In this document: in pieces, positions 1 through 7,720 of the stretch
Layout: every line of letters starts with the position of its first letter
Numbering within the stretch: the stretch's first letter is position 1
Notes under the pieces: generated by a model
The model's input: the letters and a program-made list of their open reading frames with translations, nothing else
Database searches by the model: none
Told to the model about the DNA's origin: nothing
DNA from: an uncultured Clostridia bacterium
GTDB taxonomy: Bacteria; Bacillota; Clostridia; TANB77; CAG-508
DNA: 43,995 bases
Reading direction: 5' to 3'
NCBI GenBank assembly: GCA_947630065.1
Contig: CANRGE010000012.1
Location: 1 to 43,995, forward strand
Program-made: the position numbers and the translations under genes

Positions 1-199
1 TTTTTTCTTTGGTTTGTCGATATATTTATACCATAAATTTTGATGTTTTACAACAATTATAAATAAAGAAAATGTAAGTTATTGTAAAAAATAAAAGGGA
101 TTAGGACTTGTACCATAAACCAAATTTGGCTAGGGAGAAAAAATTCAATGCTTGAAAAAGTTGAAAAATCTATATAGTAAAGTTGCTTATATAATTTTA
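1..199. other. AT-rich gene-less left edge
   Basis: I see no convincing coding region here. A plus-strand ATG at about 149 follows a GGGAG-like site but runs only nine codons before a stop. The stretch is very AT-rich and may belong to a gene or regulatory region that continues outside the window. Confidence 0.4.
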
Positions 200-301
200 G
201 TGAATAATGAAAAATGAATAATTAATAGTTAATAGTACATAAGTGTTCTTATATCCTACTTATAATTATTAATTATTCACTCTTCACTATTCATTATTCA
301 C
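200..301. repeat. Imperfect AT-rich inverted repeat
   Basis: The left arm starts GTGAATAATGAA and continues into AATGAATAATTAAT. The right arm ends TTCATTATTCAC after ATTAATTATTCACTC. The arms are imperfect reverse complements of roughly 30 bp around a short centre, like a degenerate miniature inverted-repeat element. A small hairpin (GCGAATT / AATTCGC) follows at 303-320, just past the tRNA 3' end. It has no T-run, so a terminator role is uncertain. Confidence 0.5.
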
Positions 302-325
302 TGCGAATTGTTAAATTCGCACTTA

Positions 326-401
326 TGGAGCTATTGGGCGGAATCGGACCGCCGACCTACAGGTTACGAATCTGTTGCTCTACCAACTGAGCTACAATAG
401 C
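326..401 (-). tRNA. tRNA-Thr (anticodon CGT)
   Basis: The minus strand folds as a standard cloverleaf. The acceptor arms GCTATTG and CAATAGC pair perfectly, the D arm is GCTC/GAGC with AGTTGGTA, and the T arm is GGCGG/CCGCC. The 7-nt anticodon loop TTCGTAA gives anticodon CGT, which reads the threonine codon ACG. The discriminator is T and CCA is encoded at 326-328. The last anticodon-stem pair is A-C, a minor irregularity. A promoter lies directly upstream and overlaps a long palindrome. Confidence 0.95.
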
Positions 402-444
402 ATAAAATCAATATATTATATAATATATTGATTTTATGCTATTG
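395..444. repeat. 50-bp perfect palindrome over tRNA promoter
   Basis: Positions 395-419 and 420-444 are exact reverse complements (25 bp each). The outer 7 bp of the left arm are the tRNA acceptor strand, so the tRNA 5' end has an inverted copy upstream. The palindrome also contains the presumed -10 element of the tRNA promoter. Confidence 0.85.
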
Positions 445-448
445 TCAA
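420..448 (-). promoter_or_regulatory. Sigma-A-type promoter of tRNA-Thr
   Basis: On the minus strand, TTGACA (443-448) is followed after 17 nt by TATTAT (420-425). That places the start of transcription about 10 nt before the tRNA 5' end. The spacing and the -35 match the housekeeping consensus. Confidence 0.75.
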
Positions 449-458
449 TATTTGATTT

Positions 459-626
459 TTATTTTTTATTTTTTGTTATATTGGCTAATTTTTCAGCTTT
501 TGCCTTTTGTTCTGGTAAAGAAATCCATGCAAAATATGATGATACAAATTCGCCATATTTTGTTGCATCTTCACCTACTTCTACTTCAAATTTTTCTTTT
601 GCTATATTTTTTTCTTTTTTATCCAT
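459..626 (-). CDS. Small conserved-looking protein, 55 aa
   Basis: I do not recognise this protein. The ORF begins MDKKEKNIAKEKFEVEVGED and ends in a lysine-rich tail. It starts at ATG 626 behind AAGGTGAG with good spacing, which is why I treat it as a gene. It is charged, has no membrane segment and contains one aromatic patch (YFAWISL). It lies between tRNA-Thr and a 97-aa hypothetical, in the same direction. Function unknown. Confidence 0.6.
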   Translation of the reverse strand: MDKKEKNIAKEKFEVEVGEDATKYGEFVSSYFAWISLPEQKAKAEKLANITKNKK

Positions 627-671
627 AAATACTCACCTTTTTTAAGGTGTGCAATTTTATATTTTTTATAC

Positions 672-965
672 CTACATTCTTTTTCCCATTATTTTAAAGC
701 TCCCTTTATTTGTGTTTGCCATTAATTCTAATACGTTGTTATTTACTGTACATGTCGCCATATAGTTAATATTTCCTAGCGGTGTGCTAAAGTTTCCAGA
801 AAATTTACATTGTTGTTCATTTATTTTATTTCCTCTAAAATTGTTTTTCATTCCCATAGTTTCTAATACACCTATAACTTCATTTCCATTTGTATTTAAT
901 GTTATTACTCCATTTATTGCACCTATTGGTGTATTCAAACTTGCATTATATTTACCATCTAACAT
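672..965 (-). CDS. Hypothetical protein, 97 aa, beta-rich
   Basis: I do not recognise a family. The protein has two similar halves, each with a pattern like 'TPIGAINGVITLNTNGNEV' and 'TPLGNINYMATCTVNNNV', so it probably forms a small internally repeated beta structure. There is no signal peptide or membrane helix, and it is predicted cytosolic. ATG at 965 follows a TAGGAGG site with ideal spacing. It lies about 170 bp downstream of the SSB-like gene, separated from it by a palindromic repeat, so it is probably transcribed separately. Confidence 0.65.
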   Translation of the reverse strand: MLDGKYNASLNTPIGAINGVITLNTNGNEVIGVLETMGMKNNFRGNKINEQQCKFSGNFSTPLGNINYMATCTVNNNVLELMANTNKGSFKIMGKRM

Positions 966-1023
966 ATTTTACCTCCTAAAACAATTATATTATATGATAA
1001 ATATTTTTATGTGTGTCATTATA

Positions 1024-1079
1024 GTGCAATGTTATTTTTTTATATAATAGGAAAGTAGAACTTTCCTATTATATAAAAA
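1024..1079. repeat. Palindromic interspersed repeat, copy A
   Basis: A 56-bp block starting GTGCAATGTTATT contains a 19-bp perfect inverted repeat (arms ending GGAAAG / CTTTCC) around the loop TAGAA. The same block occurs at 19096-19151 in the same orientation and at 40713-40769 inverted. No T-run follows on either strand beyond the arm itself, so a mobile or REP-like element is likelier than a terminator. Confidence 0.8.
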
Positions 1080-1135
1080 TGAACTAAGTATAAAATTGTA
1101 TTACTTAGCCCATTTTATTAATTTCAAAATAATCT

Positions 1136-1828
1136 TTATATAGCTTCTGCATTTTCTTGTTGCATATCTTGTTCATTATTTTTTTCATCTATTACTTCTA
1201 AGCTTCCTATAGAAACTTCGTATGCAACCCTTTGTTCTACTGTTCCGTCATCTAGTTTTTTCTCGTATATTCTTGATTGCACTCTTCCTGTTACTTTTAC
1301 TTCTGTTCCAACTTCTAGGTTTTGTGAAAATCTTGCTGTACGTCCCCAAGCTATTGCTGGAATATAGTCTGATTTGTTATATGCTCTATTTACTGCTAAT
1401 AATAAATCTGCTATTTCACGTCCAAAAGGTGTTTGTCTATATATAGGTTTCTTACAAATATATCCTGTTAATATAACTTCGTTTGATATAATTTCTTTAC
1501 TTTCTTCTTCATTTTGATTTAATTCCTCTTCGAACATTATATCTTTTGCAAATACTGTTAATATTAATTTGTTTTTTTCATTCTCATAACTATTATATGA
1601 TCTAAATTGTCCTTTTATTAATACTGTACTTCCTATTACTAGTTTGTCATCTGGTATTAATCTTTCTGATATAGTTACTGGTATAATATCTGATGTACTA
1701 CTTAAACGAGGTACTTCCATATTAAATATGTAAAAACTTTCTCCATAAATTTCATGACTATATCTTTTTTCACTTGTTACCTTTCCCATTAATGTTAAAT
1801 GGTTGTTATCTGCATAATTTATATTCAA
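1136..1828 (-). CDS. SSB-like protein with two OB folds
   Basis: This 230-residue protein contains two single-stranded-DNA-binding OB-fold units. The first spans about residues 8-100, with GKVTSEKRYSHEI and TVLIKGQFRSY. The second spans about 116-215, with VILTGYICKKPIYRQTPFGR, LLLAVNRAYNKSDYIPAIAWG and VKVTGRVQSR, the classic SSB core. A normal SSB has one fold and an acidic tail ending DDDIPF; here the tail is only QENAEAI. It may be a duplicated SSB or PriB-like paralog that binds single-stranded DNA. The start is TTG 1828, behind AAGGAGG spaced 8 nt. The neighbours are hypothetical genes on the same strand. Confidence 0.8.
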   Translation of the reverse strand: MNINYADNNHLTLMGKVTSEKRYSHEIYGESFYIFNMEVPRLSSTSDIIPVTISERLIPDDKLVIGSTVLIKGQFRSYNSYENEKNKLILTVFAKDIMFEEELNQNEEESKEIISNEVILTGYICKKPIYRQTPFGREIADLLLAVNRAYNKSDYIPAIAWGRTARFSQNLEVGTEVKVTGRVQSRIYEKKLDDGTVEQRVAYEVSIGSLEVIDEKNNEQDMQQENAEAI

Positions 1829-1944
1829 TGCTTTTTCCTCCTTATTTTTATAAAACTTATCTAATGTATCTTATTCATCTAGTTGTGTTTTTATTCATAT
1901 AGGTTTATTATACTACTTTTTTTTATGTTTGTCTACATAAAATG

Positions 1945-2466
1945 TTAAATTTGGTAAATTTTATCATTTTCTTTTTGTCTATTTTGTGTTTTTGTCAATA
2001 AAATTATTGCAAGAACTGCTATTTTTTTAAGACTATCTACATTATTTTTATTTTCTAATATAATTTCTTGTTGTTCTATTTTCATATTTTCTATATTAGT
2101 AATATTTCTTTGAACGCATAATAATAGTTCGTCGTTACTAACACTAGATATTGTTATTGTAGCCTTACTATTAAACCCATATGTTATTACTTTTATCTTA
2201 TATTGTTCTAAAAATTTTATATTTATAGAAATATCAGCATTTACTAATAAATATTTAACATTTTTTATTATTTTCTTTAATTCTTCTTGTCTTTTTTCTA
2301 ATAATATGCTATTTTCACTAATCAAAATTATATCAAATTTTATATTTTTTAAATTTTCTACATTCGCTTCTGTAATATTTATTACTTTACACTTGTCTAT
2401 ATTTTTGTTAATTTTTTTAGTAATATATGCCTCATTTTTATTTGATATAATTCCTATAAAAAACAT
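1945..2466 (-). CDS. Conserved hypothetical, Mur-ligase-tail-like
   Basis: This 173-residue protein is of uncertain function. The central part reads 'LLVNADISINIKFLEQYKIK' followed by VITYGFNSKATITISSV. That resembles the segment of Mur ligases where the substrate-domain signature VITYGFN precedes a small beta domain, but the ATP-binding GKT motif of real ligases is absent. The C-terminus has a hydrophobic stretch (IAVLAIILLTKT). ATG 2466 follows AAAGGAGAAATGTT. It lies directly downstream of the polysaccharide deacetylase 3' half, and the 42-bp gap suggests co-transcription with that gene. I infer an envelope-related role only weakly. Confidence 0.5.
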   Translation of the reverse strand: MFFIGIISNKNEAYITKKINKNIDKCKVINITEANVENLKNIKFDIILISENSILLEKRQEELKKIIKNVKYLLVNADISINIKFLEQYKIKVITYGFNSKATITISSVSNDELLLCVQRNITNIENMKIEQQEIILENKNNVDSLKKIAVLAIILLTKTQNRQKENDKIYQI

Positions 2467-2508
2467 AACATTTCTCCTTTAGAAATATTATGCTCTTTAT
2501 ATATTTTT

Positions 2509-3087
2509 TTATTCTTTTATTAATTTTTGAGTACCATTATTGTCAATTTCAAAATTTTCTTTATAAATTAATTCTGATACCGTAACAATATTATATCTAC
2601 TTTGCTCTATATTATATATAATTTTATCTAATGCATCTTTTGTATGTTTTGTTCCATTATGCATTAATATGATACTTCCATTTTTTATTTTTCCGTTTAA
2701 TCTTTGCCACATTTGTTCACCAGTTAGTCCTGTATAGTCTAATGTATCTAGTGACCATTGTATAGTTTGATGTCCTTGTTGTTCTGCTGCTTTTAAAACT
2801 ATATCATTATATTCTCCATATGGTCCTCTATATAATGTTGTTCTTTTTCCTGTTATTTTTTCAATTTTATCAGCACATTGTTTTATTTGCTCTTCGTTTT
2901 TTTCAAGTGTTAAATTATTCACATGTGGATGAGTATTTGAATGATTTGCTATTTCATGTCCTGCTTCACTTATTTTTTTGACAGCTTCTGGAAATTTGTC
3001 AACCCATTCACCTACCATAAAAAATGTAATATGTATTTTATACTTGCTCAATGTATCTAGTATTTCATTTATATCATCTGCATTCCA
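2509..3087 (-). pseudogene. pdaB: PdaB-like deacetylase, C-terminal part (split gene)
   Basis: This is the catalytic part of a polysaccharide deacetylase (NodB-homology, CE4), the family that removes acetyl groups from peptidoglycan or other glycans. The frame reads CAW-NADDINEIL, then ITFFMVGEWVDKFPE, the metal motif HSNTHPH, TLYRGPYGEYN, and SIILMHNG near the end. No valid start belongs to it: the reading frame runs unbroken back across the junction at 3085-3093 into foreign DNA. Its N-terminal part is at 11492-11698. Joining the two at the shared repeat gives 259 residues, close to PdaB proteins. Motif 1 reads TMNCAW where active CE4 enzymes usually have TFD, so catalysis may be altered. 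Expression probably requires excision of the intervening element. Confidence 0.85.
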
Positions 3088-3093
3088 AGCACA
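3085..3093. other. Left attachment site (9-bp core)
   Basis: CCAAGCACA on the plus strand (TGTGCTTGG on the gene strand) occurs here and at 11495-11503, exactly where the pdaB-like gene is broken. The repeat covers codons for Cys-Ala-Trp. Flanking sequence differs on the element side at each end, as expected for attL/attR of a large serine recombinase. Confidence 0.8.
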
Positions 3094-3116
3094 ATTACAT
3101 TTTGGATAGAAATTTT

Positions 3117-4724
3117 TTATTCGGAAAACTTATAATATATCTTTATAGTCTCCGAATCTATTATTTCAATTCTATTAATTAAACTAACTATTGTTTCTTT
3201 GTTAATATTATCAAAATCAGTTATGTTCTTGATAATTCTTGTTAATTCATCTTCTTTTGTCTCTTTATATGTACTTAAATTTTTTTCTAATTCATTCACT
3301 TTTACTTTTAATTCTTGCTTTTCCTTTTTATATCCATCTGTTAGTTTTATAAATTCTTCTACTGTCAAAACTCCATTTACTTTATCTTCATAACTTGCTT
3401 TTATTATCCTATCTATTTGAGCTATTCTTCTTTCAAAATCAAATTTAGATTTATTTAACTTTGCCTTGTCCTTTCTAATGTTATTAACTTCTTCTAGGCT
3501 TATAAGTCTTTGATTATTTACTTTTTCTTTTGCCATAGCTTTTAAATCGTCTTTTACTGCTTTATCTAAAATGCTTTCTTTTATTGCTACTCTTGTGCAA
3601 TATTCTTTTCCATATCTATTATACATACTGCATATTGCAACCATATCATCTTTTAGTCCTGGTTGTTTTTGATATCTATATTTATTACCACATCTTGGAC
3701 AATACAAAAGCCCTGATAATAGATGTTCTTTAGTTTGTTTGCTATGACTTCTATGATTTTTTAGTTTTAACATATCTTGTGCTAAATTAAATTCTTCTTC
3801 ACTTATTATAGGTTCATGAGCATTCTTTTTTATTGTATGTTCACTTTCTGGTAAACTAATATATTTTTTTACTTTATAACTTACCATTTCGCCTTTTCTT
3901 TGGATTAATTCTCCTATGTATACTCTATTTGTGAGTATACTTTTTATTGTTTCATGTCCCCATAATCCTGTAAGTGTTTTACAATGAAATTTGCAAGTTC
4001 TTTGCTTGTAAATTGATGGGCACTCTATCTTTCTTTCATTTAATCTTCGTGCAATATAGCTAAGTCCATTTCCTTTGTTATATTCACTAAATATGTACCT
4101 TACTACATCTGCAACTTCATCATCTATAACCAATTTTGTAATATCATTTGGATCTTTTTTATATCCATAAGGTGCAAATGCTCCAATAAACTCTCCTTTT
4201 TCTGCCTTCGTTTTTTTGGCAGTTCTTACCTTTTTTGAAATGTCCTTTGCATACATATCATTAACTACTGATTTAAAAGCTCCCATATCATTGTTGCCAT
4301 TGTTTTTTTCGTAAGTGTCAATTCCATCATTTACAGCAATATATCTAACTCTTTTTTGTGGAAAGTATTTCTCTAAATAATAGCCTGTTTCAATATAATC
4401 TCTACCAAGTCTAGATAAATCCTTTGTTATTATTAAATTGATTTTTCCTGCTTCTACATCTTTTTTCATTCTTATGAAGTCTGGTCTATTAAAGTTAGTG
4501 CCTGTATATCCATCATCAATGTAAATATCTACTAATTCCCATTTTGTTTGAGATTTTACATACTTTGTTAAGAATTCTCTTTGATTTATAATGCTTTCAG
4601 AATCTCCAACAGTTTCATCATCTCTTGAAAGTCTTAAATATATTGCCACTTTGTAATTTGAATCTTCACCCAATGTTTGATAATTATTAAATTCTAATAG
4701 TGCTCCTCTATTTACACCAACCAT
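3117..4724 (-). CDS. Large serine recombinase
   Basis: The N-terminal resolvase domain has YLRLSRDDE with the nucleophilic serine at about residue 34 (counting from the GTG at 4733), followed by DDGYTGTNFNRPDF and LSRLGRDYIETG. A recombinase domain follows (GAFAPYGYKKD, YIARRLNERKIECPS). Next come a zinc ribbon (CPRCGNKYRY and a later CSMYN...YC pair) and a C-terminal coiled coil (about residues 410-500). The total is about 535 residues, normal for this family. GTG 4733 is possible, but AGAAGGAG sits right against it. ATG 4724 has ideal 8-nt spacing, so I choose it. It catalyses site-specific integration and, with a directionality factor, excision. It lies 24 bp from the left core site. Confidence 0.95.
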   Translation of the reverse strand: MVGVNRGALLEFNNYQTLGEDSNYKVAIYLRLSRDDETVGDSESIINQREFLTKYVKSQTKWELVDIYIDDGYTGTNFNRPDFIRMKKDVEAGKINLIITKDLSRLGRDYIETGYYLEKYFPQKRVRYIAVNDGIDTYEKNNGNNDMGAFKSVVNDMYAKDISKKVRTAKKTKAEKGEFIGAFAPYGYKKDPNDITKLVIDDEVADVVRYIFSEYNKGNGLSYIARRLNERKIECPSIYKQRTCKFHCKTLTGLWGHETIKSILTNRVYIGELIQRKGEMVSYKVKKYISLPESEHTIKKNAHEPIISEEEFNLAQDMLKLKNHRSHSKQTKEHLLSGLLYCPRCGNKYRYQKQPGLKDDMVAICSMYNRYGKEYCTRVAIKESILDKAVKDDLKAMAKEKVNNQRLISLEEVNNIRKDKAKLNKSKFDFERRIAQIDRIIKASYEDKVNGVLTVEEFIKLTDGYKKEKQELKVKVNELEKNLSTYKETKEDELTRIIKNITDFDNINKETIVSLINRIEIIDSETIKIYYKFSE

Positions 4725-4760
4725 ATTCTTCACTCCTTCTACATTTGTGTAAATTAGAGC

Positions 4761-4898
4761 CTATATTCCTTGTTTATCTGATTCTATACCTATTGTGCTA
4801 AAATTACAATATTGAAGCATTATATATCTTTTAACTATCTCTTTTAATAACTCCTGCATAGTTTTTTCATTAGTTTCAAATTCCCTATAAATTGTCAT
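4761..4898 (-). CDS. Small protein upstream of recombinase, 45 aa
   Basis: I do not recognise this protein. The ORF starts MTIYREFETNEKTMQELLKE and ends near SDKQGI. ATG 4898 follows CGGAGG with 7-nt spacing, a strong site that argues for translation. It is amphipathic and charged, with no membrane segment. It ends 27-37 bp before the recombinase start and is probably co-transcribed with it. Position and size fit a regulator or directionality factor for excision, but that is inference from context only. Confidence 0.6.
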   Translation of the reverse strand: MTIYREFETNEKTMQELLKEIVKRYIMLQYCNFSTIGIESDKQGI

Positions 4899-5323
4899 AT
4901 TAAACCTCCGTTTAAATCTATGCTTGTTTTACTATATCTATTCTTAAAATTTGGCAAAAAAATAGACCTATGTAAATAAGTCATAAATTTTTAATATTAA
5001 ATTTAAAGGGCATCTTTTAGGCACACTATATTATTTTTAGTTAATTTTTTGTCGACAACTTTTATATGTGACAAAACTATATAAAGACAATATTTCCTTA
5101 TATTTATTATGCACAATATTTAAAACATATTGCCTTTTTATATATTATTTATACTATAATTATATCGAAAATGCAATAGTTTTTGTGTAAAATTTAGTAG
5201 AACATTTTTTTGTTTTTTTATCAATGTTCTATTGATTTTACTATATAAATGTTATAAGATAATACTAACCTGGATGCAACAGAAAGGCTAGCCCTTTCTA
5301 AAGGGCGGAAAGGAGGTCTACAA
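4899..5323. other. Intergenic control region of the element
   Basis: There is no gene-sized ORF. The region separates the leftward recombinase pair from a rightward 41-aa ORF, so it should hold two divergent promoters. It is extremely AT-rich. Near its right end a short hairpin (GCCCTTT / AAAGGGC, about 5291-5306) stands 8-10 nt before the AGGAGG of the small ORF, so translation of that ORF may be structurally controlled. Confidence 0.45.
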
Positions 5324-5449
5324 ATGACTGTCGGTGATGCAATTCTTAATTTGGTTGACAAATTGCTAATTGAAAGAGAAAAAGTCGTAAGACTTGAACT
5401 TTCACAACAGCAACAACTAAATCAAGATGAGCACTTAAACAAAGACTAA
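5324..5449 (+). CDS. 41-aa plus-strand protein in element
   Basis: I do not recognise this protein. It begins MTVGDAILNLVDKLLIEREK and ends in a glutamine- and charge-rich tail, so it is probably a short amphipathic helix. ATG 5324 follows GGAAAGGAGG with good spacing, and a rho-independent terminator follows its stop, making a complete small transcription unit. Apart from the distant transposase it is the only plus-strand gene in the window, and it runs divergently from the recombinase. A regulatory role in excision or maintenance is possible but not shown. Confidence 0.6.
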   Translation: MTVGDAILNLVDKLLIEREKVVRLELSQQQQLNQDEHLNKD

Positions 5450-5467
5450 TTGTAGACAATACATAGT

Positions 5468-5503
5468 CGATAGAGTAGATTTCGCAGTCTGCTCTATTTT
5501 TTT
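5468..5503 (+). terminator. Rho-independent terminator of the 41-aa ORF
   Basis: The stem AGAGTAGA / TCTGCTCT (one G-T pair) surrounds TTTCGCAG and is followed by ATTTTTTT. It begins about 20 bp after the stop codon. Confidence 0.8.
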
Positions 5504-5514
5504 AATAAAAAAGT

Positions 5515-5540
5515 ATGTGCATTCGCAGGTACACATACAA
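5515..5540. repeat. Small hairpin
   Basis: GTATGTG and CACATAC are exact complements around a 12-nt centre, just beyond the terminator. It may help block transcription into the convergent YbaK-like gene. There is no T-run. Confidence 0.35.
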
Positions 5541-5714
5541 TCTACAAGTTTGACTGTCGGTTCAATCAAACACATTTATTTTGTAATTAAATAATAGCAT
5601 ATATATTTTACTTTGTCAAATATTTTAAGAAATTTTTAAGAAATTTTTAATCTTATGTAGAATGTAAAAGAGAAGTAAAATACACTAGTTAGCAGTATTT
5701 CAATTTATCATTTC

Positions 5715-6278
5715 TCAATAATTTTTATTTATAGTTTCATTTTTTGCAATTCCTGCAACTATCTCTACATTAGGTAAAGTTAAAAATAATTTAGTTGGCA
5801 ACGATATCTTAGATTTAACAAATCTACCACCAATTATTATTTGCTCCTGCTCTTGTATTAGTGGATCAACTAATATCATCCAGTCATTTGGAAGACCAAT
5901 AGGTGTTATACTTCCATATTCCATTCCTGTATTTTCTAAAACATATTCAAGAGGTGCTACTGAAACAACTCTTGAATTAGTATATTTTCTAACTACACTA
6001 CCCATATTGTATTTATATCCAATAGGAACTATTAAAGCACAATGTTTTATAATGTCATTCCTTTTACACTCAACTACTAAACAATTAAATCCTTGTTTCT
6101 TATCTATATTATACTCTTCACATAACTTATTTCCATCTGCAAATTCAGGACTAATTTCTGCAACTAAAAAATTTTTCTTACCTTCATTATTCCAATTACT
6201 AACAAAATCATATATACATTTGGGGACAAGATTTTTATTTTCTATAATTGGAATAAATTCTAAATTGCCAATTTTCAA
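5715..6278 (-). CDS. YbaK/EbsC-like aminoacyl-tRNA deacylase
   Basis: This 187-residue protein ends in the YbaK/ProX signature: GSITPIGLPNDWMILVDPL, then IIIGGRFVKSKISLPTKLFL and VEIVAGIA. Proteins of this family hydrolyse mischarged aminoacyl-tRNAs such as Cys- or Ala-tRNA(Pro). The N-terminal 30 residues are longer than in a minimal YbaK. The start is TTG 6278 behind AGGGGG; no better ATG exists. It lies downstream of a flavin-binding-type gene in a run of small enzymes carried by the recombinase element, so it is probably cargo acquired horizontally. Confidence 0.75.
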   Translation of the reverse strand: MKIGNLEFIPIIENKNLVPKCIYDFVSNWNNEGKKNFLVAEISPEFADGNKLCEEYNIDKKQGFNCLVVECKRNDIIKHCALIVPIGYKYNMGSVVRKYTNSRVVSVAPLEYVLENTGMEYGSITPIGLPNDWMILVDPLIQEQEQIIIGGRFVKSKISLPTKLFLTLPNVEIVAGIAKNETINKNY

Positions 6279-6298
6279 TTTTAACTTTCCCCCTATTA

Positions 6299-6703
6299 TT
6301 AAAATTTATATGATGAAATAATATTTCCATCAGAGTCAGCTATTGTAGCATCAGCATTTGCAATATATAATACTTGAAAATCAGGATTATCTAGTGTATA
6401 ACCTGCATCTTCAGCCCAATCAAATTCATTTATAATTGCTTTTTTAGCATCAATATTGTTACTATCATCAATCAACTTACAATTTATTCTAATCCAATTC
6501 TCCCCATCATAAGCGACAATACAAACATTATTGTTAATTGCTATTTGTTTTGATACATTTTTTTGTTTATTTGTTAATACATAAATTTTATTATCAAATA
6601 AAACTGGATCACCAAAAGGTCTACAACTTGGTTTGTTTCCATCTATAGTAGAAACATAGTTTACTTGTGTTCTTTTCTTTAAAAATTCAAAAGTTTCTTC
6701 CAT
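6299..6703 (-). CDS. Pyridoxamine 5'-phosphate oxidase-like protein
   Basis: At 134 residues this is the usual size of the stand-alone flavin/F420-binding split-barrel proteins. MEETFEFLKKRTQVNYVSTIDGNKPSCRPFGDPVLFDNKIYVLTN is split-barrel in character: a short helix, then VSTIDGN...SCRPFG and a strand with KIYVLTNK. It ends at DSDGNIISSYKF. Members bind FMN, haem or F420 and reduce small molecules; the substrate here is unknown. The start ATG 6703 sits behind TAAGGAGGA. It precedes the YbaK-like gene by 20 bp and probably shares a transcript. Confidence 0.75.
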   Translation of the reverse strand: MEETFEFLKKRTQVNYVSTIDGNKPSCRPFGDPVLFDNKIYVLTNKQKNVSKQIAINNNVCIVAYDGENWIRINCKLIDDSNNIDAKKAIINEFDWAEDAGYTLDNPDFQVLYIANADATIADSDGNIISSYKF

Positions 6704-6731
6704 TTATTTAATCCTCCTTATTTTTTAATTA

Positions 6732-7237
6732 TTATATATTATCTGTTAAATCTAATAAATATATATTTCTTAAATATTCTCCTAAATTAACAGTTTGCTT
6801 AACTTTCGCCCCAGTATATGAAAATGCCTTATTTGAAGCAATATTTTCAGGGTGAACCGTTATAACTATATATTCAATACTTCTATTCTTAGCTTCTTCA
6901 ATTAGTCTTTTTGATAGTTCTTTCATTATTCCTTTATTTCTATATTCTTCTAAAACTAATGCACCACCTAATTCGGCTACACTATTACTATCTAAACTTA
7001 AAATCTGTTTTATTTCTTCAACATAGTTTTCACTTAAATATAATTGAGCTGTACCAACTAATTTATTGTTATCATAAGCACCATAGACAATTACTTTGCT
7101 ATCATCAAACATCATATCTATTTCTTCTGTAGTAAATGGAATAAAAAATTCTTTTCTCTCTAAATTCTGTAAAACCTTATCTATTAGATTTACGAGACTT
7201 TTTTTTCTTCAATAGTAATTTTTCTATATTCAATCAT
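6732..7237 (-). pseudogene. GNAT acetyltransferase with A8 frameshift
   Basis: The frame from 7115 encodes a GNAT core: VIVYGAYDNNKLVGTAQLYL, ELGGALVLEEYRNKGIMKEL (the acetyl-CoA loop RNKGIM) and YIVITVHPENIASNKAFSYTGAK. A start at ATG 7237 with GGAGG gives MIEYRKITIEEKK, then a stop. Reading on in the next frame after a run of eight A gives SLVNLIDKVLQNLERKEFF and joins the core. So one base is missing in the poly-A (about 7199-7206). It may be a decaying gene, a transcriptional-slippage site or a homopolymer sequencing error. Unlike the CGG sites, this is a typical homopolymer event. Confidence 0.7.
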
Positions 7238-7327
7238 TATCAGTACCTCCGTTTTACTTATTATTTACTTTTCTGTTTGACATTGTTTTAAATATTTCCA
7301 ATTCTAAAATAACTTTTTTAATCTTCT

Positions 7328-7702
7328 TCAATTATTTCCATTAGGATCTTTTATAAAGAAATATGGTTTTCCGAGTCTCCCCTTAGTAATAGTAATTTCT
7401 TTATTACATAATTTATTATCTTCAACAAATTTTTTTGCTACTATAATATCTTTTACGCCTAATCCAAAATGCTTATTTCCAATAGTTTTTAAATCTATAC
7501 CTAAATCTTTTGAATGCTCTGGTAATTGTACTTTTTCTTGATAGTGAAATATCTCCAATATCATATCACCTAGTTTTAACATAACTATATCAACATTTTC
7601 ATCATGATATTCTTTAAACAGTTCAAATCCAAATTTTTTGTAAAATATTAAAGTATCTTCTAAGTTATCTACACTTATGGTTACATGATTAAAATTAAAC
7701 AT
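7328..7702 (-). CDS. VOC-family (glyoxalase-like) protein
   Basis: The protein is a 124-residue vicinal-oxygen-chelate fold: FNHVTISVDNLEDTLIFYKK at the N-terminus, a LEIFHY strand with a metal-ligand-type glutamate, HFGLGVKD in the second module, and PYFFIKDPNGN at the end. Family members are metal-dependent lyases, dioxygenases or antibiotic-binding proteins; the substrate cannot be told. The usual IEI/IELIE ending after DPNGN is missing. Skipping one base at the end would give IEED before a stop, so the 3' end may carry a small indel. ATG 7702 follows an AAAGGAG site. It sits between the NUDIX gene and the damaged acetyltransferase. Confidence 0.75.
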   Translation of the reverse strand: MFNFNHVTISVDNLEDTLIFYKKFGFELFKEYHDENVDIVMLKLGDMILEIFHYQEKVQLPEHSKDLGIDLKTIGNKHFGLGVKDIIVAKKFVEDNKLCNKEITITKGRLGKPYFFIKDPNGNN

Positions 7703-7720
7703 TTATTTGCACTCCTTTAT

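Noticed and set aside
1024..1079. Rho-independent terminator
   Set aside because: The hairpin is flanked by A/T in its own arms but not by a separate U-run, and the identical block recurs in unrelated settings and both orientations.
7310..7345. A CGG-type shift at the end of the VOC gene
   Set aside because: A one-base skip would give a short IEED ending, but there is no CGG and the evidence is too weak to call.
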